The notes under the pieces were generated by a model. The model was given only the letters and a program-made list of their open reading frames with translations, was not told the DNA's origin and ran no database searches. A DNA stretch of 64,000 nucleotides from Chrysophaeum taylorii (Eukaryota; Sar; Pelagophyceae; Pelagomonadales; Pelagomonadaceae). Positions within the stretch are counted from its first letter, which is position 1. Every line of letters begins with the position of its first letter. Location: NCBI GenBank assembly GCA_029834535.1, contig JAQMWT010000328.1, positions 62,001 to 126,000 of the forward strand, in the 5' to 3' direction. The translations under genes were made by a program, and so were the position numbers. Positions 55,673-64,000 of the stretch are shown one piece after another.

Positions 55673-56734
55673 TCAAACAGAGTCGCGCTCGAGGAGGACG
55701 ATGCGGGAAGCGCGCGAGAGTTCGCCGGAGGTCTCCGCGTCGTCGTCGTCTTCTTCACGGTCTTGATCTTCGTCGTCGTCGCGATGGAACCGGGGGTCGT
55801 AGTCGCCGTCCTCGCAGACGCAGTGTTGACTGGGCTGGACCGGCATTGCGAGAGCGTAGAGCTTGAGGACGGCGTCCGTCCAGGCGGAGGGGGTCTGGCG
55901 CGGGGGCGGGGTACTGCGGCTGCGGTTGGCATTGAGACCGCCGCCGCCACGAATAAAAGGCTTGCCAAAGCGCACCGTGGTCTGGCGCGGCTGCAAGTCG
56001 AGGGGCGGGGGGCGGCCGGTCCGGCCGTTCCGGGAAAACCAGGTCGCGCTCCACGCGAGGAGCTTGTCGTTGGAGGGAACGGGCGGAGGCGAAGAGACGG
56101 TCCGCCGTAGGAGTTGACGCCTCGCCGCGCGCGGACCGTGGACGGCGTAGTCGTCTTTAATCGCGACCGCTCGCTTGCGCGCGGCGGCCTGCGCGACGCC
56201 CGCGCTCGCACCGCGGCGCATCCTCGTTTTTTCGAGGTTGTTATTCGGTTCTTCGACGACTGGTATGAGGACGCTCCAAGAGACGGGCGGCGCCGTGACG
56301 CTCGCGCGCTTGAGGCGGAAGCGCGTCCCCAGCATTCCTGCCATGGTCGGGGCGCGGTTGACCCACCCCGGGAGAGACGTCCCGGCGACCATAGAGATCA
56401 GCGCGGCGCTGAAGTGATTGCAGTTACGGTGGAGCGGATCGTAGGTCAGCGGCGTGAACTCGAACTGCAACTTGGCGAGCGCCCGCTGCACGGTCTCCGG
56501 GGAGGCGGACCTCGTCTGGACTTCGCTCGAGGTCAGCTTGCATCTCACCATCGGCGGCCGGGGCTCTGTGATGACGATGCCCTCGAGCGTGAACGAGAAC
56601 TCTCGGTTTCCCACCTGAACCCCCGTGTGATGGATCCCCAGCGTCAGCATCTTCGCGACCTCGTAGTGGAACGGGTGGTCTACCACATCGTACACGTTCA
56701 AGATCACCAACCCAGGCGGGTACTTGGTCGCCAT
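55673..56734 (-). CDS. PPPDE (DeSI-type) cysteine peptidase
   Basis: Papain-like isopeptidase family acting on SUMO or ubiquitin conjugates (DeSI) or with other roles. 353 residues from the ATG at 56734 (MATKYPPGLVILNVYDVVD); the earlier codon at 56761 is TTG. Catalytic pair: His in GIHHTGVQVG (about 36) and Cys105 in NCNHFS, with the usual strand VILNVYDV before and the EFSFTLEGIVIT strand between. The domain occupies residues 8-125. Beyond lies a 225-residue basic then acidic disordered tail (DDDEDQDREEDDDD) and a Ser/Arg end. Family members are typically 150-350 residues. The GAAG run follows the stop. Confidence 0.9.
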   Translation of the reverse strand: MATKYPPGLVILNVYDVVDHPFHYEVAKMLTLGIHHTGVQVGNREFSFTLEGIVITEPRPPMVRCKLTSSEVQTRSASPETVQRALAKLQFEFTPLTYDPLHRNCNHFSAALISMVAGTSLPGWVNRAPTMAGMLGTRFRLKRASVTAPPVSWSVLIPVVEEPNNNLEKTRMRRGASAGVAQAAARKRAVAIKDDYAVHGPRAARRQLLRRTVSSPPPVPSNDKLLAWSATWFSRNGRTGRPPPLDLQPRQTTVRFGKPFIRGGGGLNANRSRSTPPPRQTPSAWTDAVLKLYALAMPVQPSQHCVCEDGDYDPRFHRDDDEDQDREEDDDDAETSGELSRASRIVLLERDSV

Positions 56735-57180
56735 CCTGTTGGTTTGGTTGCGCTGTGGCAATGGAAGAACTCACATCCCCGTACGTACTGTAATCTACTG
56801 TACTGTCCTGTACTGTACTGTACTGTACTGTAGGGGGGGGGGGGTGTTCTTTTTGTTACGAAACTGATGCGCATATATTATGAGAGGTTCCGACGACGAC
56901 GACAGCCACCGCCTTTCGAAAATTGGCGCCCATTCGATCGTCAATCAGCGTGGGCCCGAGACAGGTGCCCCGACTCGTTCCTTCCTTCCTTCCTTCCTTC
57001 CTTTCCTTCCCCCTGGGGCTTGGAAGTTGGAAGAGAGAGAAGCCCCTTTCTTTTTTGAAGAGGGAAGTGTGTTCGCGTGAAGGGAGTCTAGTTAATCGGC
57101 CCAGGTGACGCGGTTATTATTCGAGGGTCGCCAGCCAACCTTGGAGACCTTCTAGACGCCGCCGCCGCCGCCGCCGCCGC
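56735..57180. other. Intergenic with TACTG repeat and G run
   Basis: Pentanucleotide TACTG run (about 56796-56832), a run of 12 G (56833-56844), a TTCC run (56979-57005) and a (GCC)n run (about 57155-57180) ending at the MTFP1 stop codon. No gene fits. It is an unusually repeat-dense 450-bp gap. Confidence 0.8.
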
Positions 57181-57804
57181 TTAGTCGTGATGATGGTGAA
57201 GATTGCCGAGGCTCCACTTGGGCCAGACCTTGTCGAAGGCGGCGTCGAGGAGGAACTCGGCCGGGGGATCGAGGACGGGTAGGAAGGGAATTATCGCTAT
57301 CCCAACAGCCGTCGGTCCGTAGCGGTGGACGCGGGGCATGGTCTCGAAAAAGGGGCGTTCGAGAACGTGGTGGGTCTGGTGGACGGCGGTGTGTATGATG
57401 ACGGCGGGGAGCGCGAGGGAGACGGCTGCATGAAAACAGAGCCGGTGAGCTCCGGTACCGATCAACGTGTCCGAGTCAAAGCCGAGCTCCTGCTTCCGGC
57501 GCACCTCCATCCCTGCGTCGGCGAGGACGTAGGCCACAGCGACCCCGTAGCTCGCGTTGACCATCCAGGGCTTGAGGATGGGGCGCATCGACTCGCCGAC
57601 GTCCGACGAGTACGCCACGTAGCGGATCGAGTCGGCGGCCACCGACTTGGCGCGGAGCAGTACCAATTTCAGTCGCGCGAGCGATGCCGTGTACCCCAAA
57701 TACCGCTCCTTTTGGAGCTCCTTGTCTTCGAGGAAGCACACGCCCCCCCCGACAGTGCATGCGACAGCCCTCTTCCCAATCGACGACAAAAAAAATGAGG
57801 CCAT
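57181..57804 (-). CDS. MTFP1: Mitochondrial fission process protein 1
   Basis: Inner mitochondrial membrane protein of the MTP18/MTFP1 family, needed for mitochondrial division. 207 residues from the ATG at 57804 (MASFFLSSIGKRAVACTVGGG); 66 further codons are open upstream, from an ATG at 58002, but they read antisense to the TPR gene and lack family resemblance. Family pattern: RYVAYSSDVGESMRPILKPW (the YSSDVGE-x-RP block), VNASYGVAVAYVLADAG (helix), DTLIGTGAHRLCFHAAVSLALPAVII, HQTHHVLERP and a last helix GPTAVGIAIIPFLPVLDPP ending PAEFLLDAAF. Three membrane helices are expected. Its ATG overlaps that of the TPR gene in a CATG. Confidence 0.9.
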   Translation of the reverse strand: MASFFLSSIGKRAVACTVGGGVCFLEDKELQKERYLGYTASLARLKLVLLRAKSVAADSIRYVAYSSDVGESMRPILKPWMVNASYGVAVAYVLADAGMEVRRKQELGFDSDTLIGTGAHRLCFHAAVSLALPAVIIHTAVHQTHHVLERPFFETMPRVHRYGPTAVGIAIIPFLPVLDPPAEFLLDAAFDKVWPKWSLGNLHHHHD

Positions 57805-58477
57805 GTTTTTAAGTTCGTTGGATGCAGGCCGTTGGATGCAGGTGATCACTCTGTTCGCTGCGTTGTCGCGTCGCGCGGCCGTCGTGTGGCCCGCGGCCGC
57901 GTCGGCCGCGAGCAGTCCTCGCGCGCTCGTGCAGCAGGGCATGGACGCCTTTTCCGAGGCGCGCATCGAGGAGTCGATCTTGGCCTTCGACGCGGCGGCC
58001 AAGTTGGAGCCGAAACTCGCGACGCGGTTGTGGCAACGCGGTTTGTCGCTGTACTACGCGAACCGCTTCGAGGACGCGGCCGCGCAGTTCGCGAGCGACG
58101 TCGCGGAGAATCCAAACGACACGGAAGAATCGATATGGAACTACTTGGCCCTCGCGCGCGCTCGCGGCCCGCGGAGCGCGCGGAAACAGTTGATCGTTAT
58201 CTCCGGCGAACGCCGCCCCGTGATGCGGCTCGTGTATGCGATGGTCGAGACGGGGGACGAGGCCGAGGTCGCGGCGGTCGCAACCTCGGGGACGGCCGCG
58301 CCCATCGACCGCTTCTACGCGGCGCTCTACTTGGGTTTGTACGCCGAGGCCCAGGGGGATGCGCGAGCCTCCGAGGGCTGGATCGACACCGCCCTCCACA
58401 CCTCGGACTTTTCCTATTCGAGGGACTACATGCTCGCCCTGGCCAAGGTCCACGCCAAGCTGCGACGAAAACTATAA
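57803..58477 (+). CDS. TPR-repeat protein, probable plastid lumen or secreted
   Basis: 224 residues from the ATG at 57803; a second ATG at 57836 gives MQVITLFAALSRRAAVVW, which also looks like a targeting leader ending in an Ala-rich stretch. Tetratricopeptide-type helix pairs follow: ALVQQGMDAFSEARIEESIL with AFDAAAKLEPKLATRLWQRG, then LSLYYANRFEDAAAQFASDV with AENPNDTEESIWNYLALARA, then a more diverged part and DTALHTSDFSYSRDYMLALA. About three repeats, forming a protein-interaction surface. Family resemblance is to small bacterial and plastid TPR proteins (NlpI-like), a weak match. Location cannot be fixed without a predictor. Head-to-head with MTFP1. Confidence 0.75.
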   Translation: MFLSSLDAGRWMQVITLFAALSRRAAVVWPAAASAASSPRALVQQGMDAFSEARIEESILAFDAAAKLEPKLATRLWQRGLSLYYANRFEDAAAQFASDVAENPNDTEESIWNYLALARARGPRSARKQLIVISGERRPVMRLVYAMVETGDEAEVAAVATSGTAAPIDRFYAALYLGLYAEAQGDARASEGWIDTALHTSDFSYSRDYMLALAKVHAKLRRKL

Positions 58478-58534
58478 AAGGGTAAGGAATGATGAATCAC
58501 GCCTGAAAAATTAATAGTTCCCTAGAGACACAGA

Positions 58535-59425
58535 ATGGGCCAGTGCAAGTCGAAGAACAGCGTCGACGAAGATGTGGTGGTGGTGGTGACGAGTCCCCCC
58601 AAGACCACCACCACCACGAAAATAATATCAACGAAGATTGGGGCGGGGGGGGCACCTGCTCCGACCCGAGAAGCTTTGATCCCTATTGAGGAATACGAAG
58701 GACCGGTCGTCCCCCCGGAACAAGAAACCGACAAGGACAGCGTGATTGACGGTCTGCTGGCGGCCATGACGGTCCAGACGCAGCAGAAGACCAAGGCGTC
58801 GGTCGACCGGACGCGGACAAAGCTCCAGGAGACGATCGACGCGGCCGACGCGACGACGCGAACGCTCGAGAAGCAGTCGGAGCAAATGGACGCGGTCTCG
58901 GGCGACTTGGACCGCGCGGCCGAACGCCTCGACGCCACCGACAAGCGCTTCGACGAGTACGAGAAGTGGCGAATATTCGGGGGCAAAACCAACAAGAAGG
59001 CCGACAAGGCCGAGGCGCGTTACCTCAAGGATCAGGCCGCGAAAGACTCGCGGCGCGCCGAGCGACAACGAACGTTTCGAGGCGGCGTCACCCACGACCG
59101 CCACATCGCTGCCCCCGACGTTGTTGCGTGGAACGCGGTCAACCCACCGGAACCCAAACACGAGGCTCTCGTCGGGAGAGACGACGTCGAGCAGGCTAAG
59201 TTGGACGAGATCAACCGCAACGACGCCGAAATCAATCGCGGCCTCGACGACATATCGCGCATGCTCGATGTTGTCGAGGACAAGGCCCGGACCATGCACA
59301 CGGCGACCAAGCTCCATAACGAACAAGCCGAGAAAATCAACGCCCAGATGACCACCGTCGGGCGCGGCGCCGCTCGAGCCAACACCCGCGCGGCCCACAA
59401 CCTACGCCGCATCGGGGGTGGCTAA
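58535..59425 (+). CDS. SNAP-25-like Qbc-SNARE with N-terminal lipid anchor
   Basis: Membrane-fusion protein that supplies two of the four SNARE helices (Qb and Qc). 296 residues. Helix 1 about 88-146: ASVDRTRTKLQETIDAADAT...LEKQSEQMDAVSGDLDRAAE with the central glutamine near 114-117. Helix 2 about 219-291: VEQAKLDEINRNDAEINRGL...TKLHNEQAEKINAQ with its central Gln264, ending ARANTRAAHNLRRI. The linker between is charged and has no cysteine cluster, which in animal SNAP-25 carries the palmitates. Instead the N-terminus MGQCKSKN has Gly2 for myristoylation and Cys4 for palmitoylation. A Thr-Pro-rich stretch (TSPPKTTTTTK) follows. It starts 58 bp beyond the TPR stop and is probably its own transcript. 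Confidence 0.88.
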   Translation: MGQCKSKNSVDEDVVVVVTSPPKTTTTTKIISTKIGAGGAPAPTREALIPIEEYEGPVVPPEQETDKDSVIDGLLAAMTVQTQQKTKASVDRTRTKLQETIDAADATTRTLEKQSEQMDAVSGDLDRAAERLDATDKRFDEYEKWRIFGGKTNKKADKAEARYLKDQAAKDSRRAERQRTFRGGVTHDRHIAAPDVVAWNAVNPPEPKHEALVGRDDVEQAKLDEINRNDAEINRGLDDISRMLDVVEDKARTMHTATKLHNEQAEKINAQMTTVGRGAARANTRAAHNLRRIGGG

Positions 59426-61497
59426 AACCACTGCTCAAGCCGCCTACTTTATATGGGCGGCCGGGCGGCCGGGCTTTTTATCTCGGCGGAATCGAGCGGG
59501 ATTATTAATTATTTGAAATTTTGGAGCAAGGCGAAGAAGAGTCGGGTGGGGGCACGTCTTGCGATCGTGGTGTCTACTTGACGCCGAAGAGGGTGGTGGC
59601 TGTCGTCGTCCACGCGGCAAACCTCAACGGAGGGGTTTGTTCCAAAATTTGCGCCTGCTTGTACAAAAGGGGGGGCTGACAGTACAGCGCGGAGGGGGGG
59701 TGAGCGGCCGGAGGGGGCGTGTGGTGGAAACTCAGCTCACCCGCCCCTCTTCGCCTGACCGTCGGTCACAACGTGACCGCTCAAGGGTCCTGGACCACGG
59801 GTGGTTCCACCACACGTCCAACCAAGCGCTCACACTCCGCTCACGCCATGCTGTCGAACATTTAATTGAGGGAGGGTAATTTCAAGGAATCAGCAAGAAT
59901 CGATAGATTCCAATGGGAGATCCAGCAAGATATGCTAGATCGGCAAGAGCAACACAGGTCCTCGGTACAGTAGTATCCTTGGAGAAGCAGGTGTGGGTGT
60001 CTTTAAATGTCGACTGCTAAGAGGGGGGGGTGTGTGTGGGTGTCAAGCATGACACCCCCCCATAAATGCAAGGTCAATACCAGGGCAACAATCAGGGTAA
60101 GTCATGTGGCAGGCACGCGAGTGGGGGAATGGGCGTTACCGCCACAGGCGGAGACACAACCAGTAGTACCCTGTGGACGCCAATAACTTTGATGACTCCT
60201 CGCTCAACTTGAGCTCGGCGAGGTCTTTCTTGTGGTCGTCGAGTCGGCGCTTCGTGATGGACACTATATTCGTGCCACAAACATGATGTCTAAAGTCACC
60301 AGGGTGGCTCCCCAAGCCGTTTTATTTGCCTTCTCGGCCTCAGCAAGCCGATTCGCCTTCCCGGCCTTGGCCTTCTTCGTGTTGTTCAGGCGAGCAGAGA
60401 TCTCCGCCTCGAGATAGATAGATCTTTGAGCTCCGCCATGACGTCGTCGAACTCCGTCTTGGCACAAGCGCCGACCTTTGTTTGCTAACTAGGCACTCAA
60501 CCTTTCCTAAAAATTACTAAGTTGCGAGACCGCGACTGTCAACCAGCTCGTCGATAACCTTCCGTCTGGCCGTACCCCGCCCCACTGCGAACGTTTCGGC
60601 TACAAACCGACCCCCCCCCCCCGGGGAGGCGCGTCAAGCCCCAAACCGCAAACAGCTAGGTACGACTGGCACAATGACGGGCCCAGCGGCGTACGAAACA
60701 CGGTGTGACTAGACACAACAGCCGCGAAGTCCCGCAGGATCGGAACATATAAACTATGATGCCGCCCTTGCGCAATCGCTTATTGTTGCCGACGGTTCTT
60801 GGTTCTCGAGACGATACTTTTCGTTATGGGTTCATCTCGTCTACAGTGGAGAGGACGCAGCCTTGAAAGTGCGTTTTATAAAGTTGCGCAGCAGGCACCT
60901 AAGACGATAGACGTCGGAGACGTCGGTGAAGCTGCGCAGGCGATTGTTTTCTCGACGTTGGTTCCGGTTGAATAGGTCGACGTCTTCGAGGGTCGTCGAA
61001 GAGTCTAGTTTAGCGATTTGATGTTGCCGCAAAAGGACCGCGGTAGGAGCAAGCGTCAGTGTCGTTGTCGCGCGCAAGGTCATGTCGAGTGGACACGGTT
61101 TCGTCCCTTCGCATACGAAGTGCCTGGGCCACTTCGTACCGGGGCCGCAGCTCGTCCGATTTTGCGAGTAAATTTTGTTGGAGCGCCGAACGTCTTCGAT
61201 GGTGTGCGAATACGGTATATTCGTGAGGGTGACGGGATGCTCCATTTGGTATATCTACACTTCAGCGCGCCCGGAAATTTCGAGGCCGGCGCGATGTGCG
61301 CACGGCTACCGTCGCGATGGTACAGCACGCCAGTTGGCATAGGCCCGTGCTTTCGCTCGCGTAGCTCCGTCCAGGAGTCGTAATTGAGACATGGCGGCGG
61401 CAGCCGATAATCTGACAGCAGAGCGCGCCACTGGCTTGGTGCGTTTTGGGTGCGGTAACGGCACACGTTCGTGTTTTGGCGCGGGCTGAGGAAAGAA
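59426..61497. other. Intergenic with decayed minus-strand frames
   Basis: No intact gene. A GC-rich GGCCGGGC hairpin (59459-59480) lies just after the SNARE gene. Near 60092-60480 the minus strand reads a broken coiled coil (EFDDVMAELKDL; RLNNTKKAKAGKANRLAEAE; KRRLDDHKKDLAELKL), a decayed gene. The minus frames 61466-60841 (RYRTQNAPSQWRALLSD..., then SNKIYSQNRTSCGPGTKW) may belong to the same repeat unit as the inverted arm. G runs at 60024-60050 and C runs near 60610 punctuate the rest. Confidence 0.4.
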
Positions 61498-61769
61498 TTT
61501 TCGCACGGCCCGCAGGATGTAGGACGGCTGTCACTTTTATGTCTTCCTTGTGACCACCGACTGCTTGGTGTTGGAGAATCATGCGGCGTTAGGTGAGGTT
61601 AGTTTTTGTCAGATCCACGTCAGCGATGAGACGCGCGCGGGCGATGCGAATCATCTTGGCGAGAAAGCATTGAACTACTTGCTCTTACGAAGCGTTTGAA
61701 CACGTCGACGGATTGCAGTGCGCGACTTGCCGACGATGTTGATGCCTTCTTAACTTAACAACGTCATCG
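61498..61769 (-). repeat. Outer, diverged part of inverted duplication
   Basis: Bases 61498-61619 match 39950-40070 in inverted orientation, almost identical, and 61620-61769 align only loosely with 39823-39949. Thus the duplication once reached further than the near-identical arm, and one side has since changed. Confidence 0.8.
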
Positions 61770-64000
61770 GCGCTGCCATATTTGCCCAAAACTGCAGAAT
61801 GAGGTTGAGGTCGTGTTGCGTTCTACTCGTATTAAGCTCCGAGAAGAAGCGCGCGGAGTTGCTGGTTGTGCTTGACGCGGCGCGTCCGAAAAGTTCGCGG
61901 CGACACCGCCTGCCATGGACGCTAGGATTAAGTTCGGACGAAGCGCGGCATGTCGCCGATGGTGTCGATGGTGCAAGCCCGGGCCAAGTCGGTATCAAGG
62001 AACTTGGACGGCTCACGCCAAATTGAAGAGGTCGACGAGACCCTGGAGAAGCTGGGGGGGCGTGTTAACGAACGAGGGGGGTGAGGTCGGCGCAGGGGCG
62101 AATACCGCCATCCCTATTCCGTACCCCAGTAGTTGGACGACGATATCTTCAGTTTCAACAGTCTGAAGCAGCTCTGCTCTCCGGGCGGTGACGACGAAGC
62201 TGAGAATGGCGTGTTTCGTCATAGCGGCGGAGCATGACCGAGGCAGGAGCGGGGGAGATATGTTGCGCGATGTCGTAGTCCATGCCAAAAACGGAGAGAT
62301 ACAGCAGCGGGCCAAGGACCACGCGCATTTTGATTGGAGACGTTCCGGAGCTCGTAGCGAATAGAGTGTTCGCGTAGCTCACTTGATCGTCAACCTCGCG
62401 TTGCAAAGTAGAGACGACGTAGGAGTCCCCGGCGGACCAGAGGAACCCGATAGCCACGCCATAGACAACGAGGCCGTCCGCAACGACGGGGACGCCGGCA
62501 AGAGTGCGAGCGCCAGCGGGAGCAGCAACTTCGACGAGGGACCGAGCGCTTGTCCAAGGCGGAGCTCCTCGCCCGCTAGTCCGGATGTCACGGGCGTACT
62601 GAGTTCGAGCGTCGACATCATCACGAGGGGAACCGGAAACGACACCGTCGTCGATGCCAAAACGTCTAGCGTCGCCGCCACGAGCGCGCAAGCGGTAATC
62701 AAGAGCCTCTACGGCTTCACGTGTGGCCAGGCGGGTAAGTTGGACCGCCATGCTCGTCACCTTCTTCAGAGACCGTTCAGGCAATATTCCACCACCACCA
62801 CCACCACCAGTAGGACGCCAGCTGAAGTTGCTCGAACACGAAGCGGCCACCAAAGAAAGGCCCACAGCGTAGCATTGGCGCGGTGGGCGAGCTTGTCCAC
62901 GACCCTTGAGCTCGCTGAAGGCGTTGCTTTCGTCGAGCTTGATGATGACCTGGTCGGGGAACTGCTCCGCGAGGACGAAGTGTTCACGACCGAGACGTTG
63001 ATACATGTTTGAAGGGTTTGGATGAGAATTCAATAACTGAGGGTTTCGGAGATTCTCCACAACAATGTTTGGGGGAGCGCGGTCTTGGAAACGCACGCCG
63101 GAGCTTGTCGACGCCCACCAGCGAAATTTGCTCGCCTCGCGCACCAAGTCGCAGACCCCCACGGCCACGTGTTCGGAGGGCCTCAGGCGCCACATCGCGC
63201 TCGAGCGCACGGTGGCGCGATATGTCGACCTCGCCCTTCGCGACGACGAACATCTGGTCGCCGGGCCTCTCGTCTGCAACGGATGTCCTCGCTGGTGCGT
63301 GCTGGGGCCGCGCACGCTCCACCGCTTCCGCACGGCCGACTCCCACATCCCCGAGGCAACCACCGTTCTCGCGCAAGCGCGACTCGTCGTTCGCCGAGAA
63401 GGTTCTGACGCCTTCCACCTCGCCACGCAGGACGGCCTCGACGAGTACTACGTCGCGCCAACGCGCGACGCCTGGCATCGTTGGGTTGCATACCTCAAAG
63501 ACCTCGTGAGAAGAGACGATCCCGTCTGTGCAAACCAACACGACGCGCAGTCGTACGGCGATCTCCGGCGTTCGCGGGCGAGCGAGGAGGGCTTGACTCC
63601 GCGGTCCACGTTTCGCAGCGAGATATTGTCCCCGACGAAGCAATGCCCACGTCCCGCGCCACCCGACTTTCTCTCGCTTCCTCTGGACGCAGCAGCGTCC
63701 CCGAGTTTCGTCCCTCGCGCGCCGCAGGCTGCAGCCGCCGCGACTACGCCTCCCCGAAGAACGCGGCGGCGAGCACAGGATGCAACGAAGCACACGTGCC
63801 GCCACGCGTGTGGCTTCTGCGGCACGCTCATCGAGGTGGCCGCGCACGAGGCATTGTGTACTCATCAACGCCCGACCACCACGACGACGACGACACCAGG
63901 TTGTGCCCTCGCGAGCGTCCCCTCCTCCGACGACGCGGTATTCCGATCTTTACTCGGCTCGTTCGAAGTTCATGACCCGGACGGGCATCCAGTGACCGAC
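61770..64000 (-). repeat. Inverted duplication, right arm
   Basis: Mirror copy of 37589-39822, cut by the window edge. It includes the degenerate retroelement-like stretch (63009-61770, read on the minus strand) and, on the plus strand, the start of a second PH gene. The two arms are about 22 kb apart. Confidence 0.95.
63065..64000 (+). CDS. Second copy of PH-domain giant gene, partial
   Basis: Begins at an ATG at 63065 and stays open to the end of the window, 312 codons visible. It repeats the beginning of the 36368-38524 gene, including the PH domain (GPLVCNGCPRWCVLGPRTLH, RDAWHRWVAYLKDL) and the C-x2-C...H-x3-C finger. Where both were compared the frame is kept and no stop is introduced, so the copy could be functional if it continues. 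Whether the repeat region is also duplicated lies beyond the edge. Confidence 0.75.
   Translation, partial: MFGGARSWKRTPELVDAHQRNLLASRTKSQTPTATCSEGLRRHIALERTVARYVDLALRDDEHLVAGPLVCNGCPRWCVLGPRTLHRFRTADSHIPEATTVLAQARLVVRREGSDAFHLATQDGLDEYYVAPTRDAWHRWVAYLKDLVRRDDPVCANQHDAQSYGDLRRSRASEEGLTPRSTFRSEILSPTKQCPRPAPPDFLSLPLDAAASPSFVPRAPQAAAAATTPPRRTRRRAQDATKHTCRHACGFCGTLIEVAAHEALCTHQRPTTTTTTTPGCALASVPSSDDAVFRSLLGSFEVHDPDGHPVTD

Noticed and set aside
57805-58002. N-terminal extension of MTFP1 to 58002
   Set aside because: The extra 66 residues are antisense to the TPR gene's repeats and have no resemblance to the family; the ATG at 57804 gives the normal length.
1-64000. Bacterial or viral origin of the window
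   Set aside because: Roadblock light chain, PSMB3, SNAP-25-like SNARE, MTFP1 and Mpv17 on one contig with Copia elements are nuclear eukaryotic features.

Overview
The window looks like nuclear DNA from a photosynthetic eukaryotic microalga. The protein set is eukaryotic: dynein roadblock light chain, proteasome beta subunit, RING1-type Polycomb ubiquitin ligase, SNAP-25-like SNARE, Mpv17, MTFP1 and a flavin monooxygenase. Reading frames are long and apparently intronless. Two proteins (an MGDG synthase and a VTT/DedA-type membrane protein) begin with a signal peptide followed by a phenylalanine-centred motif of the kind that directs proteins into the four-membrane plastids of heterokont algae. 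I infer a stramenopile alga, possibly a pelagophyte, but cannot name the species from sequence alone.

Region 1 (1-15.7 kb) is a nest of mobile elements. Two tandem, decayed copies of the end of a PIF1/Helitron-type helicase lie at 1-1630. Next comes a large minus-strand Copia-type element (about 1757-15705). Its gag is followed by protease remnants, an embedded C5-cytosine DNA methyltransferase and an integrase; reverse transcriptase and RNase H lie further left. It is interrupted by a complete plus-strand Copia element (5040-9302, 96-bp LTRs, 5-bp target duplication) and by a 255-bp inverted-repeat element (about 9380-9634).

Region 2 (16-24.7 kb) holds an MGDG synthase gene, a decayed coiled-coil gene, a GAA repeat of about 59 units and a RING1 homologue. 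Region 3 (24.7-38.5 kb) is dominated by one very large locus on the minus strand. A 718-codon frame (PH domain, zinc finger) runs into a 3951-codon frame of degenerate repeats that ends in a second PH-like domain. The start of this gene and about 1.3 kb upstream of it recur in inverted orientation at 61.77-64.0 kb, almost unchanged, so a second copy runs off the right edge.

Region 4 (40-59.4 kb) is a compact housekeeping cluster: flavin monooxygenase, Mpv17, plastid VTT protein, roadblock light chain, a divergent Hsp70-like membrane protein, a PX-domain protein, proteasome beta-3, a C2 protein, a PPPDE peptidase, MTFP1, a TPR protein and a SNAP-25-like SNARE. Several pairs are head-to-head with very short or overlapping 5' ends. 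Between 42.5 and 45 kb and from 59.4 to 61.8 kb the DNA holds decayed gene and helicase fragments. No rRNA, tRNA or CRISPR array was recognised.
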